The position numbers and the translations under genes are program-made. Below are positions 8,884 to 15,884 of a stretch of DNA of 64,000 nucleotides, one piece after another. Where the stretch lies: positions 61,786-125,785 of the forward strand of contig CADBDA010000013.1 in the NCBI GenBank assembly GCA_902793295.1, in the 5' to 3' direction. Every line of letters begins with the position of its first letter. Position 1 is the stretch's first letter. Under the pieces are notes generated by a model. It was not told where the DNA came from. It saw nothing but the letters and a program-made list of their open reading frames with translations, and ran no database searches. This stretch comes from an uncultured Bacteroidota bacterium. Lineage in GTDB: Bacteria > Bacteroidota > Bacteroidia > Bacteroidales > P3.

Positions 8884-8949
8884 ATACCGGTAAGAAGTGT
8901 GAAACTTGCTGTCGCTGTGTTTTTTTGCGCCCAATAGCGAAGCTGTTCG

Positions 8950-9861
8950 TTACGCGTCTTCTTCCTGGTATTTCGCTAGCATTGCCTTCGCTTCTTCTCG
9001 TATTTCGTTTCTCAACGATTCCGGCTTCAGCACTTCCACCGTGCTACCCAGCGAAAGAATTCGTTGCCGCAAGTCATAAGACAGTCGTACCCGCAGGGCG
9101 AAGAGGGCGAACCCTTCGTGTCTGCTCGTCAATTCCATTTGTGAACGATGCAGGGGAAGCGACCGAAGATAGTTGGCTTGATGCTCCTCCACTTCCAACC
9201 AGACACTCTCCACTTCACCGTCGCCGACGGTGATACCAAATGCGCCGTCAAATAGTTCCTCAAGATTGAAGTCGGGGTCGCGACGGAATGTTGCTTCTCT
9301 TATCTCGAAATGGTCGATACGGTCGAGTGCAAGAATGAGAAACGGCATATCTTTCTTGTAGCGGCCGATAAGATACCATCGCCGCTCAAACATCTTGATG
9401 GCGTGAGGTTGGAAATCAAAATAATGGGTCGCCGTATCAGCCCAATAGGGCTTATAGTCAAATTCCACTTTGCGGCATTCCTTCAGCGCCTCCAGTATGA
9501 TTGGCAATGCCGTGTCGTTCGTCGGCTCCACAGAAATGTACTGTGCTGCCTCGCGGCTGTCGGCGACGACGTGGTTCACCGCTATGGAGTCCATCATCCA
9601 CTGGTGGAAGTACTCCCTGCCGCCATCGTCGGCCAGGCGGTAGCGGTACTGACCGCCATCCACGTAGCACTCAATCTCGATGCCGAAAAGATCCATAATC
9701 TCGCTGCGGTGACGGTGGAAAGAGCGCCGCGCGAAAGCACCATGTTCATGCAGATCCTCCGTGGCATTCCATCGGTCGCCAATCTGCTCCAAGGTCAGTC
9801 CCTTCTCACCCGCCCGCATCAGCGTCCCCACCAGCCAGGTATATTTCTTCAGTACGTTCAT
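8950..9861 (-). CDS. WYL-domain transcriptional regulator
   Basis: The 303-residue cytoplasmic regulator has an N-terminal winged-helix DNA-binding region (about residues 1-75, 'LMRAGEKGLTLEQIGDRW' then 'RSFHRHRSEIMDLFGI'). A WYL sensor domain follows at about 125-225, including 'VEFDYKPYW' and 'ERRWYLIGRYK', and a WCX-like C-terminal extension follows that. WYL proteins bind nucleic-acid or nucleotide ligands and often control phage-defence or DNA-damage genes. Its start overlaps the stop of the RhuM-Fic gene by four bases, so the two are translationally coupled. It is the last gene of a five-gene operon beginning at 11808, which suggests it controls that operon. Confidence 0.88.
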   Translation of the reverse strand: MNVLKKYTWLVGTLMRAGEKGLTLEQIGDRWNATEDLHEHGAFARRSFHRHRSEIMDLFGIEIECYVDGGQYRYRLADDGGREYFHQWMMDSIAVNHVVADSREAAQYISVEPTNDTALPIILEALKECRKVEFDYKPYWADTATHYFDFQPHAIKMFERRWYLIGRYKKDMPFLILALDRIDHFEIREATFRRDPDFNLEELFDGAFGITVGDGEVESVWLEVEEHQANYLRSLPLHRSQMELTSRHEGFALFALRVRLSYDLRQRILSLGSTVEVLKPESLRNEIREEAKAMLAKYQEEDA

Positions 9862-10835
9862 ACGTTATTCTTGTTTATAAGGTTCACCACCACCTTTACC
9901 ATCACATCCTTCTCTTCAGGGCGGCTCTCGGCAATCATCAGCGTGAGAGCCACAAGAGTGTTGTCGGCTATGCGCTTGCTTCCATCCTCGCGGTAGAGAA
10001 TGCGGTTGTTGTTGAGGAACCAGAGGAACAGCGTGGCGGCGATGCGTTTGTTGCCGTCGCTGAACGAGTGGTTCTTGGTGACAAGATAGAGCAGCATGGC
10101 GGCCTTCTCCTCGGTGCTGGGGTAGAGCTCCACGCCGTCGAAGGTTTGGTAGATCTGCCCGATGGAGCTCTTGAACGACTCATCCTTCTCGTTGCCGAAG
10201 AGTGCGCTCTCGCCGAAGCGTTCCTTCAGCGAGCGGATAGCCTGCATGGCGTTGTCGTAGGTGGCATGGAAAGGGGCATCGCTGGTGGTATCGTTGATGG
10301 TAAGCCGTTGGTAGTCGTAACTGTCGAGGGTGTCGAGAGCGTAGGTGTAGTCGGTCACCACATTGAAGAGTGCATTGGTCTCGTCGGTCGAAAGCAACGG
10401 TTGGTTCTGTATGGTCCGGCCAAGCATGCCCACCAGCTGCCGCAATTCCCCGATCTGCTCCTTGTGGATACGCTCGTTGACGGCATAACCTTTGACGAGA
10501 TAGTCCTTCAGCACGCGGTTGGCCCAGATGCGGAACTGCGTGCCACGTTGACTCTTCACACGATAGCCGACGGAGATGATGACGTCGAGTGTGTAGTATG
10601 GTACCGGTTTCTTTACACCATTAACGTGTAAAAAATGCACGTTATTCTCTCGCTCCAACTCACCTTCTTTAAACACATTGGATACATGGCGGCGAATATT
10701 AGATTCTTCCCTGTCAAATAACATTGCCATTTGATTGGTATTCAGCCATACCGTCTCGTTTTCCAACCGCACATCAATGGCGGTCTGCCCATCGTCGGTC
10801 TGATAGATGATTATCTTGTCGTTTATGTTTTCCAT
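9858..10835 (-). CDS. RhuM-family protein with C-terminal Fic/Doc domain
   Basis: The 325-residue protein has two parts. Residues 1-140 are RhuM-like, with the opening IIIYQTDDGQTAIDVRLENE, 'VWLNTNQMAMLF', and 'YTLDVIISVGYRVKSQRGTQ'. From about 200 to the end is a Fic/Doc fold whose motif HSFSDGNKR (256-264) matches the HxFxD(A/G)NKR form. Doc-type enzymes phosphorylate EF-Tu, while classic Fic proteins attach AMP to targets such as gyrase and topoisomerase IV. The motif here is closer to the Doc form, but the reaction cannot be told from sequence. No Phd-like antitoxin lies next to it. The downstream partner is a WYL regulator (four-base overlap) and the upstream neighbour is the 114-residue GyrA-like protein, 27 bases away. 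All catalytic residues seem intact. Confidence 0.9.
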   Translation of the reverse strand: MENINDKIIIYQTDDGQTAIDVRLENETVWLNTNQMAMLFDREESNIRRHVSNVFKEGELERENNVHFLHVNGVKKPVPYYTLDVIISVGYRVKSQRGTQFRIWANRVLKDYLVKGYAVNERIHKEQIGELRQLVGMLGRTIQNQPLLSTDETNALFNVVTDYTYALDTLDSYDYQRLTINDTTSDAPFHATYDNAMQAIRSLKERFGESALFGNEKDESFKSSIGQIYQTFDGVELYPSTEEKAAMLLYLVTKNHSFSDGNKRIAATLFLWFLNNNRILYREDGSKRIADNTLVALTLMIAESRPEEKDVMVKVVVNLINKNNV

Positions 10836-10862
10836 GTATAAAACAACGCCATTTGTGCCATT

Positions 10863-11207
10863 TTATTGCACAGCAAGTGCTTTTTTCAGCGCTTCCCACT
10901 TGGCAATTTCAGCCTCACAGTTCTCCTGGATGAAAAACACCTTCTTCTCATCAATAGTGAGCCCCAATAGAAATTCTGCCTCCTGTGGCCCGAATCCGAA
11001 CCGCCATTTAAGCCTCTCTACCGCATCTTTGTGCGATGAAGCACATTGGATAAGCGCTTCATACTCTCTGACATCGTAGTTGAATTCTGCAGGTATTGCC
11101 AGTTCTGCCAGACGTGTATCTATATACTCTGGGGTGATAGGCAGTACCTTTATATTGATGGTGCCATCCTCCGACGTTGTAATAATAGGTTTTCCGTAAA
11201 GTTCCAT
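10863..11207 (-). CDS. Small protein resembling the GyrA/ParC coiled-coil region (114 aa)
   Basis: The function is unknown. The N-terminal half is beta-rich ('KPIITTSEDGTINIKVLPIT'). The C-terminal half, 'RFGFGPQEAEFLLGL' followed by a charged helix 'ENCEAEIAKWEALKKAL', has the spacing of the GyrA/ParC segment in which F(S)xxQAxxIL is followed by a long helical hairpin. The neighbouring 118-residue protein has the same arrangement ('RYDITERQALLVQRL', then 'YHRQVKRLKTLLKLQQ'), so the two look like diverged relatives. No catalytic tyrosine of topoisomerases is present. It sits 10 bases after the 118-residue gene and 27 bases before RhuM-Fic in one operon. Confidence 0.7.
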   Translation of the reverse strand: MELYGKPIITTSEDGTINIKVLPITPEYIDTRLAELAIPAEFNYDVREYEALIQCASSHKDAVERLKWRFGFGPQEAEFLLGLTIDEKKVFFIQENCEAEIAKWEALKKALAVQ

Positions 11208-11217
11208 GATTTTGTTA

Positions 11218-11574
11218 TTAGTTGTTCAGTACATCTTGCATCTCTTGCTGCAACTTCAGCAATGTTTTTAGCCGTTTCACCTGTCGGTGATATTCCGTCG
11301 CACTGAAATAGAGTGGAGCGTCTTGAAAAGGCAGGCGCTGCACCAACAGCGCCTGCCTCTCGGTGATGTCGTAGCGTTTCATCAGGGCTTGGGTGCGCTC
11401 GTTCTCCGACGGGAACTCACACACAATGTCGGCAATTACCTGCGGGTCGAAGCCTATTTGGGGAAAAACCTCAATGTCGTGTAGGAAGGCTTCGATGATG
11501 CCCGTTGTCAGCTCCACTTTGTCCGAGTCTCCATCGCACACACCTAGCATCCGTTTTTCTACGTACAGTCTCAT
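11218..11574 (-). CDS. Small protein resembling the GyrA/ParC coiled-coil region (118 aa)
   Basis: This 118-residue protein of unknown function is mostly helical. From about residue 60 the pattern 'ERTQALMKRYDITERQALLVQRLPF' followed by 'YHRQVKRLKTLLKLQQEMQ' resembles the QA-containing turn and helical hairpin of GyrA/ParC. It parallels the C-terminal half of the adjacent 114-residue protein. The N-terminal part 'LTTGIIEAFLHDIEVFP' is acidic and unassigned. It follows the 73-residue gene by 12 bases in the operon that leads to RhuM-Fic and the WYL regulator. Confidence 0.7.
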   Translation of the reverse strand: MRLYVEKRMLGVCDGDSDKVELTTGIIEAFLHDIEVFPQIGFDPQVIADIVCEFPSENERTQALMKRYDITERQALLVQRLPFQDAPLYFSATEYHRQVKRLKTLLKLQQEMQDVLNN

Positions 11575-11586
11575 GATTCTCGGCCC

Positions 11587-11808
11587 TCAATCCAACTTCT
11601 GATAGTCAAAATCGCTTTGAGTACAGCATGCCTTTTTATAGTCGAATCCATAGACTTGCATATAGCGTTCCTGCACCTCCTTAGCGCCATTGTAGAAGGG
11701 CGTTATGGTACTCATGTTGCAGGTGACAATCACCGACATCTCCGGCGTCAGCACCAGTCCGTTCGCTCTTTTCACCCGCTTAGGGGTCACTTTGAATACT
11801 TTGCTCAT
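11587..11808 (-). CDS. Small DUF6140-like protein (73 aa)
   Basis: This 73-residue protein is the first gene of the five-gene operon, 54 bases after a promoter box. It has the layout VFKVTPKRVKRANGLVLTPE, 'MSVIVTC', then 'VQERYMQVYGFDYKKA' and a short acidic end. The same layout is seen at 12772-13002 (VTVKSDLNSNGVRLEKGMSV, 'FKTKYGVDVKKAGAF', 'YLDLE'). Both resemble the DUF6140 family of short Bacteroidota proteins as I remember it; the family assignment is from memory. The function is unknown. Such genes occur in mobile or accessory clusters. Confidence 0.65.
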   Translation of the reverse strand: MSKVFKVTPKRVKRANGLVLTPEMSVIVTCNMSTITPFYNGAKEVQERYMQVYGFDYKKACCTQSDFDYQKLD

Positions 11809-11861
11809 AATCTTTTTGTTTTAAGGGTTGACTAATTATTGATTGTTTAACTTTTCAAGAT

Positions 11862-11870
11862 GCAAAAGTA
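11862..11870 (-). promoter_or_regulatory. -7 box (TACTTTTGC) of the RhuM-Fic/WYL operon
   Basis: TACTTTTGC on the minus strand, 54 bases before the 73-residue gene. It is the only promoter match found upstream of the five closely spaced genes that end at 8950. Confidence 0.65.
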
Positions 11871-12082
11871 TAACACCTGAATGCCATATTATGACACACA
11901 AATAAAATTTCTATGCTCGTATGTAAAATTATACAGATAATATTAAGTCTCAACCCATAATGCATCTTTAGGTTTTACTCCCCTTTTACTCAAATTTTAC
12001 TCATATTTTGCATACCTCCATGGTTCCTGTAGGATGACAGTAGTGTTCCTTCGAAACTCAGCTTATTGCTTTCAGCTAAAAT

Positions 12083-12110
12083 AAAAAGGTGCACCGTAAT
12101 ATGATGCACC
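12083..12110 (-). terminator. Terminator after the UDG-like gene
   Basis: On the minus strand GGTGCA and TGCACC (12088-12093 and 12105-12110) form a six-bp stem with an 11-base loop, followed by TTTTTATTTT. Confidence 0.65.
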
Positions 12111-12150
12111 CGTCTAGGAAATATAACTTTTCTCGAAGCCCAAATACTTT

Positions 12151-12759
12151 TTACAAGAATCTTGAAATAACTTTATGCCACCAATCCCACTGGTAACCCG
12201 TAGAGGGATGATACACTGCCACGCAGCGAACTTGCTTCTTGTTGTCTAATTGATAAAAGCCATTCTGTATATCCCATCCTTCTACATTTAATGGCTTATC
12301 CCATGTCCATCTATCCTCTGGCAAATTATTAAACAACTTACCCACACCCCAAACAATGATTAAATCTGGCTGCAATTCATTTATCACTTCAAAAAAAGCA
12401 TTCTCTGCATTCTTATAGTCTATTGTGAAACCCGATTCTCTGGCGCCAGACATTGGAACTTGAAGATAATTATAGAACGCTATAGAATCCCATATCTCTC
12501 GACTTTCCTTTGGGGTGGTTTCTTTGCCTATAAGCGAACGTTCGAATTTGAGATAAGTATTTGTCCACCCACCTTTATTTTCGCGGCATTCCCCCTTCCT
12601 TATTGCAAGATAGTCTTTTACAATTTTTGTCGTCAATGTTGCTACAGCATCTTCCTCTGAACAGTAAAAGCTTTCACCAATCACTAGTATTTTCTTACCA
12701 TTGAATCCGCTGGTGTTGTAGTTTTTACCTTTCCAAGGCTCAAATTTAACATCTTTCAT
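12151..12759 (-). CDS. Uracil-DNA-glycosylase-fold protein of unknown role
   Basis: The 202-residue protein has the hallmarks of a uracil-DNA-glycosylase-like superfamily fold. There is an N-terminal 'KILVIGESFYC' strand-loop where true glycosylases have a catalytic GExPG-type motif, a central 'PDLIIVWGVGKLFNNLP' strand, and a C-terminal 'AVYHPSTGYQWDWWH' loop at the place of the HPSP-type motif. The aspartate of the first motif is replaced, so glycosylase activity is uncertain. Codon use is AT-rich, unlike the surrounding chromosome. It lies 12 bases after a DUF6140-like gene, ends in its own terminator, and belongs to the accessory region. Confidence 0.6.
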   Translation of the reverse strand: MKDVKFEPWKGKNYNTSGFNGKKILVIGESFYCSEEDAVATLTTKIVKDYLAIRKGECRENKGGWTNTYLKFERSLIGKETTPKESREIWDSIAFYNYLQVPMSGARESGFTIDYKNAENAFFEVINELQPDLIIVWGVGKLFNNLPEDRWTWDKPLNVEGWDIQNGFYQLDNKKQVRCVAVYHPSTGYQWDWWHKVISRFL

Positions 12760-12771
12760 AACACAAACGTT

Positions 12772-13002
12772 TTAATTGATTGTCTCCAGATCTAAATATC
12801 TTGAAGTAAACGCACCTGCTTTCTTTACATCTACGCCATACTTGGTTTTGAATGCATTAATTACAAGCTCTTGCCCCTTTCCATCGCTTAATAAAGATGA
12901 CAAAGTGGCTTTTTGGTGGAATGCTACTTCAACAGACATCCCTTTTTCCAAACGAACACCGTTGGAGTTCAAGTCGGATTTAACAGTTACTTTGTACAGC
13001 AT
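12772..13002 (-). CDS. Small DUF6140-like protein (76 aa), second copy
   Basis: This is a 76-residue relative of the 73-residue protein at 11587-11808. Shared features are an N-terminal beta segment with 'NGVRLEKGMSVEV', a middle 'FKTKYGVDVKKA' and a C-terminal 'YLDLE'. The function is unknown. It begins an AT-rich operon with the UDG-fold protein 12 bases downstream. A promoter box at 13192-13200 lies upstream, with a possible 47-codon gene in between. Confidence 0.65.
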   Translation of the reverse strand: MLYKVTVKSDLNSNGVRLEKGMSVEVAFHQKATLSSLLSDGKGQELVINAFKTKYGVDVKKAGAFTSRYLDLETIN

Positions 13003-13036
13003 AAAAATAAATTTGTTAGGTTAATATTTGTTCAAT

Positions 13037-13180
13037 TTATAATTCATAATCGGGATTATTCAATCCATCAGTAAACATTGTTTTTATCTCTGCCTCTGGG
13101 TCGGGGAAATCAAAATGGTCTTTTACGTATTCTCTTGAATTTGCAACAATTTTTCTTTTGAGCTTTTCATTTATGAGCAA
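13037..13180 (-). CDS. Possible small protein (47 aa, TTG start)
   Basis: An open frame of 47 codons begins with TTG at 13180 directly after an in-frame TAA. It encodes a charged peptide containing 'REYVKDHFDFPDPEAE'. It lies just downstream of the promoter box at 13192-13200 and ahead of the DUF6140-like gene. The composition looks like protein, but the start is weak and no relative is recognised, so it may be a remnant. Confidence 0.3.
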   Translation of the reverse strand: MLINEKLKRKIVANSREYVKDHFDFPDPEAEIKTMFTDGLNNPDYEL

Positions 13181-13191
13181 TTACTTACGGT

Positions 13192-13200
13192 GCAAAGATA
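13192..13200 (-). promoter_or_regulatory. -7 box (TATCTTTGC) of the AT-rich operon
   Basis: TATCTTTGC on the minus strand. It precedes the small open frame, the second DUF6140-like gene and the UDG-fold gene. Confidence 0.6.
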
Positions 13201-13226
13201 CGAATTTTTTCTGAATTCGATTCATT

Positions 13227-13898
13227 TTATCCTTCAAGTGGCACAGGGTCGACATTCGTATTTATCTGGTAGTTGAAGGCGTAGGTGGTCATGTGGAGGA
13301 GGTCGGGGATGGAGTAGCGCATGTGGGTGCAGAGGGCGTGGACGGCGTAGCAGACGCAAACATGGTCGAGTTGGGGGATGCGGAGGGGGCCTTCGGCCCA
13401 GGTCTGGCCGTCGTCGAGGTCGCAGATGTGGTCACCACAGCACCAGCAGATGTCGTCCAACCGTGAGTTCTCGCCGATGACCCACAGCATCTCGTTCCAC
13501 CGCGAGCCATAGAAGGCATCCTACTCCATCGGGAAGAGTTGCGGATCATCATAGTTGTGACTATAGAGGAGGGTGGTCTCCAACTCGAAGGGTTCGCCGC
13601 CGAGGGTGTGGATGGCGGCCATCTGGTCCTGCAGCGTGCGGTGACGCTCGTTCAGCTGCTTCGTCAGCGCCAGCAGCCGCTCGTTGACCACCTCGAAGCG
13701 CCGCACCTCGGCCTTGGTGGCATGCATCGCAAACATCTCGTTGAGAATCCATTGCCGGGTTCTGAGGTGGTCGTCGATCACCTCCGTCGTCGCCTTGTCC
13801 CAATAGCCATCGAATGGCTTTACAATACGCAGGATATAATCCTCGCAATCCAGCAGTCGCTTGCGCAGATGGTCAATTGTGTTTGTCTTTTTTTGCAT
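13227..13898 (-). pseudogene. Unknown gene interrupted by an in-frame TAG
   Basis: One reading frame runs from ATG 13898 to a stop at 13227-13229 and is broken only by TAG at 13521-13523 (codon 126 of 224). The first part is helical and charged ('KRLLDCEDYILRIVKPFDGYWDK', 'VIDDHLRTRQWILNEM' and similar stretches). Directly after the stop the frame continues with 'DAFYGSRWNEMLWVIGE' and a cysteine cluster CWCCGDHIC, which together read as one folded protein. The frame is open to 13952, but the promoter box at 13917-13925 rules out that start. It could be a nonsense-mutated gene, a sequencing error or a read-through gene. I do not recognise the family. Confidence 0.75.
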
Positions 13899-13916
13899 TT
13901 CTGAGATTTTTCGACT

Positions 13917-13925
13917 GCAAAAGTA
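13917..13925 (-). promoter_or_regulatory. -7 box (TACTTTTGC) of the TAG-interrupted gene
   Basis: TACTTTTGC on the minus strand, 19 bases before ATG 13898. It overlaps the longer frame and so decides the start. Confidence 0.65.
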
Positions 13926-14127
13926 GATAATAGGTGTGCCATTTCTTGTCACCGCTCTTTTTTTTCATTCTCGAAATAACAAAAACCTCAATCTGACTAC
14001 TTGATGAAGAGTGTATCACGCTTGTGAGTCTTCTTTGTTTCCGACGGCAAGGCTTCGGCGCAGACAATATTTTCGTCTGTCGGACGTTATGGGCTGGTAA
14101 TTACATGATGAATGGATCTTTTTTCCG

Positions 14128-15099
14128 ATGAAAAAAATATATTTTCTTTCGCTTTGCCTCTTGGTGATGGCATCCTGTTCTCACCAGCCGGAAACGGTCC
14201 AGTCGGACACCGTCAGCAGCAGTTATGTCGGTGAGAGCGTCAACCCAGACGCCATGCCCGAATCGGTCCTTGGTTACATGCAGCAGCTGGCCGACAGTGG
14301 CGCGATAACGCTACTTGTCGATGACAATGACGAGTCGGTCAATCTGAGGGATTCGGTTTGGACGGCCATACGTGAATTGGACCGGTACGCCAAGGGCGAA
14401 CGCAAATACTATCCGGCCGACGACATCCGAAAAGCACTGGACCATATTGCTTTTGCCTTGGGCCGCTCCTATGACCATGGCGGTTTCGACACTGGTTCGC
14501 GCAGTGAAAACACAACGGCGTTCCCCGAGGAGCAGTTCCTCTTTCGACTGCTGGAATTGGCTGCCTACTATAGCCCACAGATCGACTTCGTCACCGATTT
14601 CCACTCGGCCGATGGCGATGCAGGTATTCTCAATTACCATGAGTGGAGCCCTAACCCGATGTATTCCTTCCTCGTCTACAAGACCGACAAGGGCCATCGC
14701 GTCGCCATGGTCGGAAACCCCTTGGAGTGCGAAATCAGCAAGCTGTTCCGCCTCTCCGACGCCGAGGGCAGGGTCTACTACCTCTGCTCCAACAATGGCG
14801 AGGATCCGGAAATGTCGGACAAATACAACAACTCATTTATGCAGTATCTCTTCCTGAAGGAGGGCGAAAACGTGCGTCTTGTGGCGCAGTTTGAACCGGA
14901 GTACAACAAGGCGCATTTCGGATTCGCCTTGGAAGACGCCGAGGTTAAGGACCCAGTCATCCGATTCGATCCGTCGACGCTGCAGTGGAGCTATTGCACC
15001 AAGGAGGGCGATGTCTACCGCCCCATCAAAAACGCTCCGATTCTGACACTCACTCTGAACGGCGCTTCCAGCCGCTTCGACGAACAGCGGAACCGCTAG
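14128..15099 (+). CDS. Lipoprotein of unknown function
   Basis: This 323-residue protein has a lipoprotein signal peptide (MKKIYFLSLCLLVMASC, lipidated Cys17). The mature part starts with a Ser/Thr/Asp-rich linker, then a helical segment ('WTAIRELDRYAKGERKYY'), then a beta-rich half including 'YHEWSPNPMYSFLVY' and 'RVYYLCSNNGEDPEM'. It looks complete and is likely anchored in the periplasm or on the cell surface. No family is recognised. The gene stands alone between accessory genes, on the opposite strand to the interrupted gene. Confidence 0.75.
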   Translation: MKKIYFLSLCLLVMASCSHQPETVQSDTVSSSYVGESVNPDAMPESVLGYMQQLADSGAITLLVDDNDESVNLRDSVWTAIRELDRYAKGERKYYPADDIRKALDHIAFALGRSYDHGGFDTGSRSENTTAFPEEQFLFRLLELAAYYSPQIDFVTDFHSADGDAGILNYHEWSPNPMYSFLVYKTDKGHRVAMVGNPLECEISKLFRLSDAEGRVYYLCSNNGEDPEMSDKYNNSFMQYLFLKEGENVRLVAQFEPEYNKAHFGFALEDAEVKDPVIRFDPSTLQWSYCTKEGDVYRPIKNAPILTLTLNGASSRFDEQRNR

Positions 15100-15179
15100 C
15101 GCTTGTGCTGGTTCGGCTGGCGTTTTTGCGTCCTCGGCCAGTAGCGGTTAGTGACCAATCCAGAACACCCGACACATCG

Positions 15180-15560
15180 GGTGAGATAATCCTTTACCAG
15201 CCAGATGATGATGTTCGGTTAGAAGTCAGGTTGAATGATGAAACAGTATGGCTCACTCAGGTATAGATGGCAGAATTGTTTGGAACGGGTCGCCAAGCCA
15301 TCACCAAACATCTGAAAAACATCTATGAGATCGGCGAGTTTGAACGCACCTCAACTAGTTCCATTTTGGAACTACTTCAACCCGAAGTCGGGCGAATGGT
15401 GATGCGCAAACGCGAGTACGACAAGATTCACGACCGCTACCTTTGCATAGACAACACTGTCTATCATATTGGCGCTTCATTGAAGGATCTCGGCAAGCGA
15501 TGGTTCTCCTTCAACAAGATGGAAGTGACGGCAAAAGAACTACTGGGAAATGTGAAATAA
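15180..15560 (+). pseudogene. Decayed RhuM-family gene
   Basis: The frame opens with GEIILYQPDDDVRLEVRLN, the usual RhuM start, but no ATG or upstream part is present. 'VWLTQV' is followed by TAG at 15264-15266, where intact relatives have Gln (CAG to TAG is one change), and then MAELFGTGRQAITKHLKNIY. After 'GEFERTSTSS' the middle domains are missing and the frame jumps to a C-terminal piece 'HDRYLCIDNTVYHIGASLKD' and 'GKRWFSFNKME', ending at 15560. The remnant therefore lacks a start, carries one nonsense codon and has a large internal deletion. An intact RhuM-Fic gene lies at 9858-10835. Confidence 0.8.
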
Positions 15561-15884
15561 TACGGTGCATTTTTACCCTCCCCCAAATGCATCGAAACGA
15601 TAAGATAGTTGTTCTGCGCCTGATGTTGCACAAGGGGCCTCTGCACAACAAGTTGGTGCATATTGCAAGGTTTCAATTATTTGCATTAGAATTCAACTGA
15701 TTTTCACTAATACAAAAGTATCACGTTGACTTTTTACACGATAGTCAACGGAAATTATGACATCTAGGTTAAAGTATTCAACATTATATGTTTTTCCATC
15801 AGTAGCAGTTGTTGCATTTTTTGCAACAGTTGCCCCTCTCTCCATTGTCGTTGATGTTCTCCATGATAATAAAGCAGAAAACGT
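15561..15884. other. Non-coding stretch downstream of the RhuM remnant
   Basis: These 324 bases hold no credible long gene. A hairpin TGTTGCA/TGCAACA lies at 15810-15828. A 21-codon minus-strand frame (15799-15864) encodes a Cys-rich end CCKKCNNCY, 20 bases after the ATPase gene; I regard it as doubtful. Confidence 0.5.

Larger units (their letters stand above)
11809..12150. other. AT-rich intergenic region between two accessory operons
   Basis: These 342 bases hold the promoter box of the RhuM-Fic operon at 11862-11870 and the terminator of the neighbouring operon at 12083-12110. The rest is AT-rich with no credible open frame. Confidence 0.6.

Noticed and set aside
8401..8934. 177-residue minus-strand frame over tRNA-Ser
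   Set aside because: It runs through the tRNA gene and its terminator and has no protein features.
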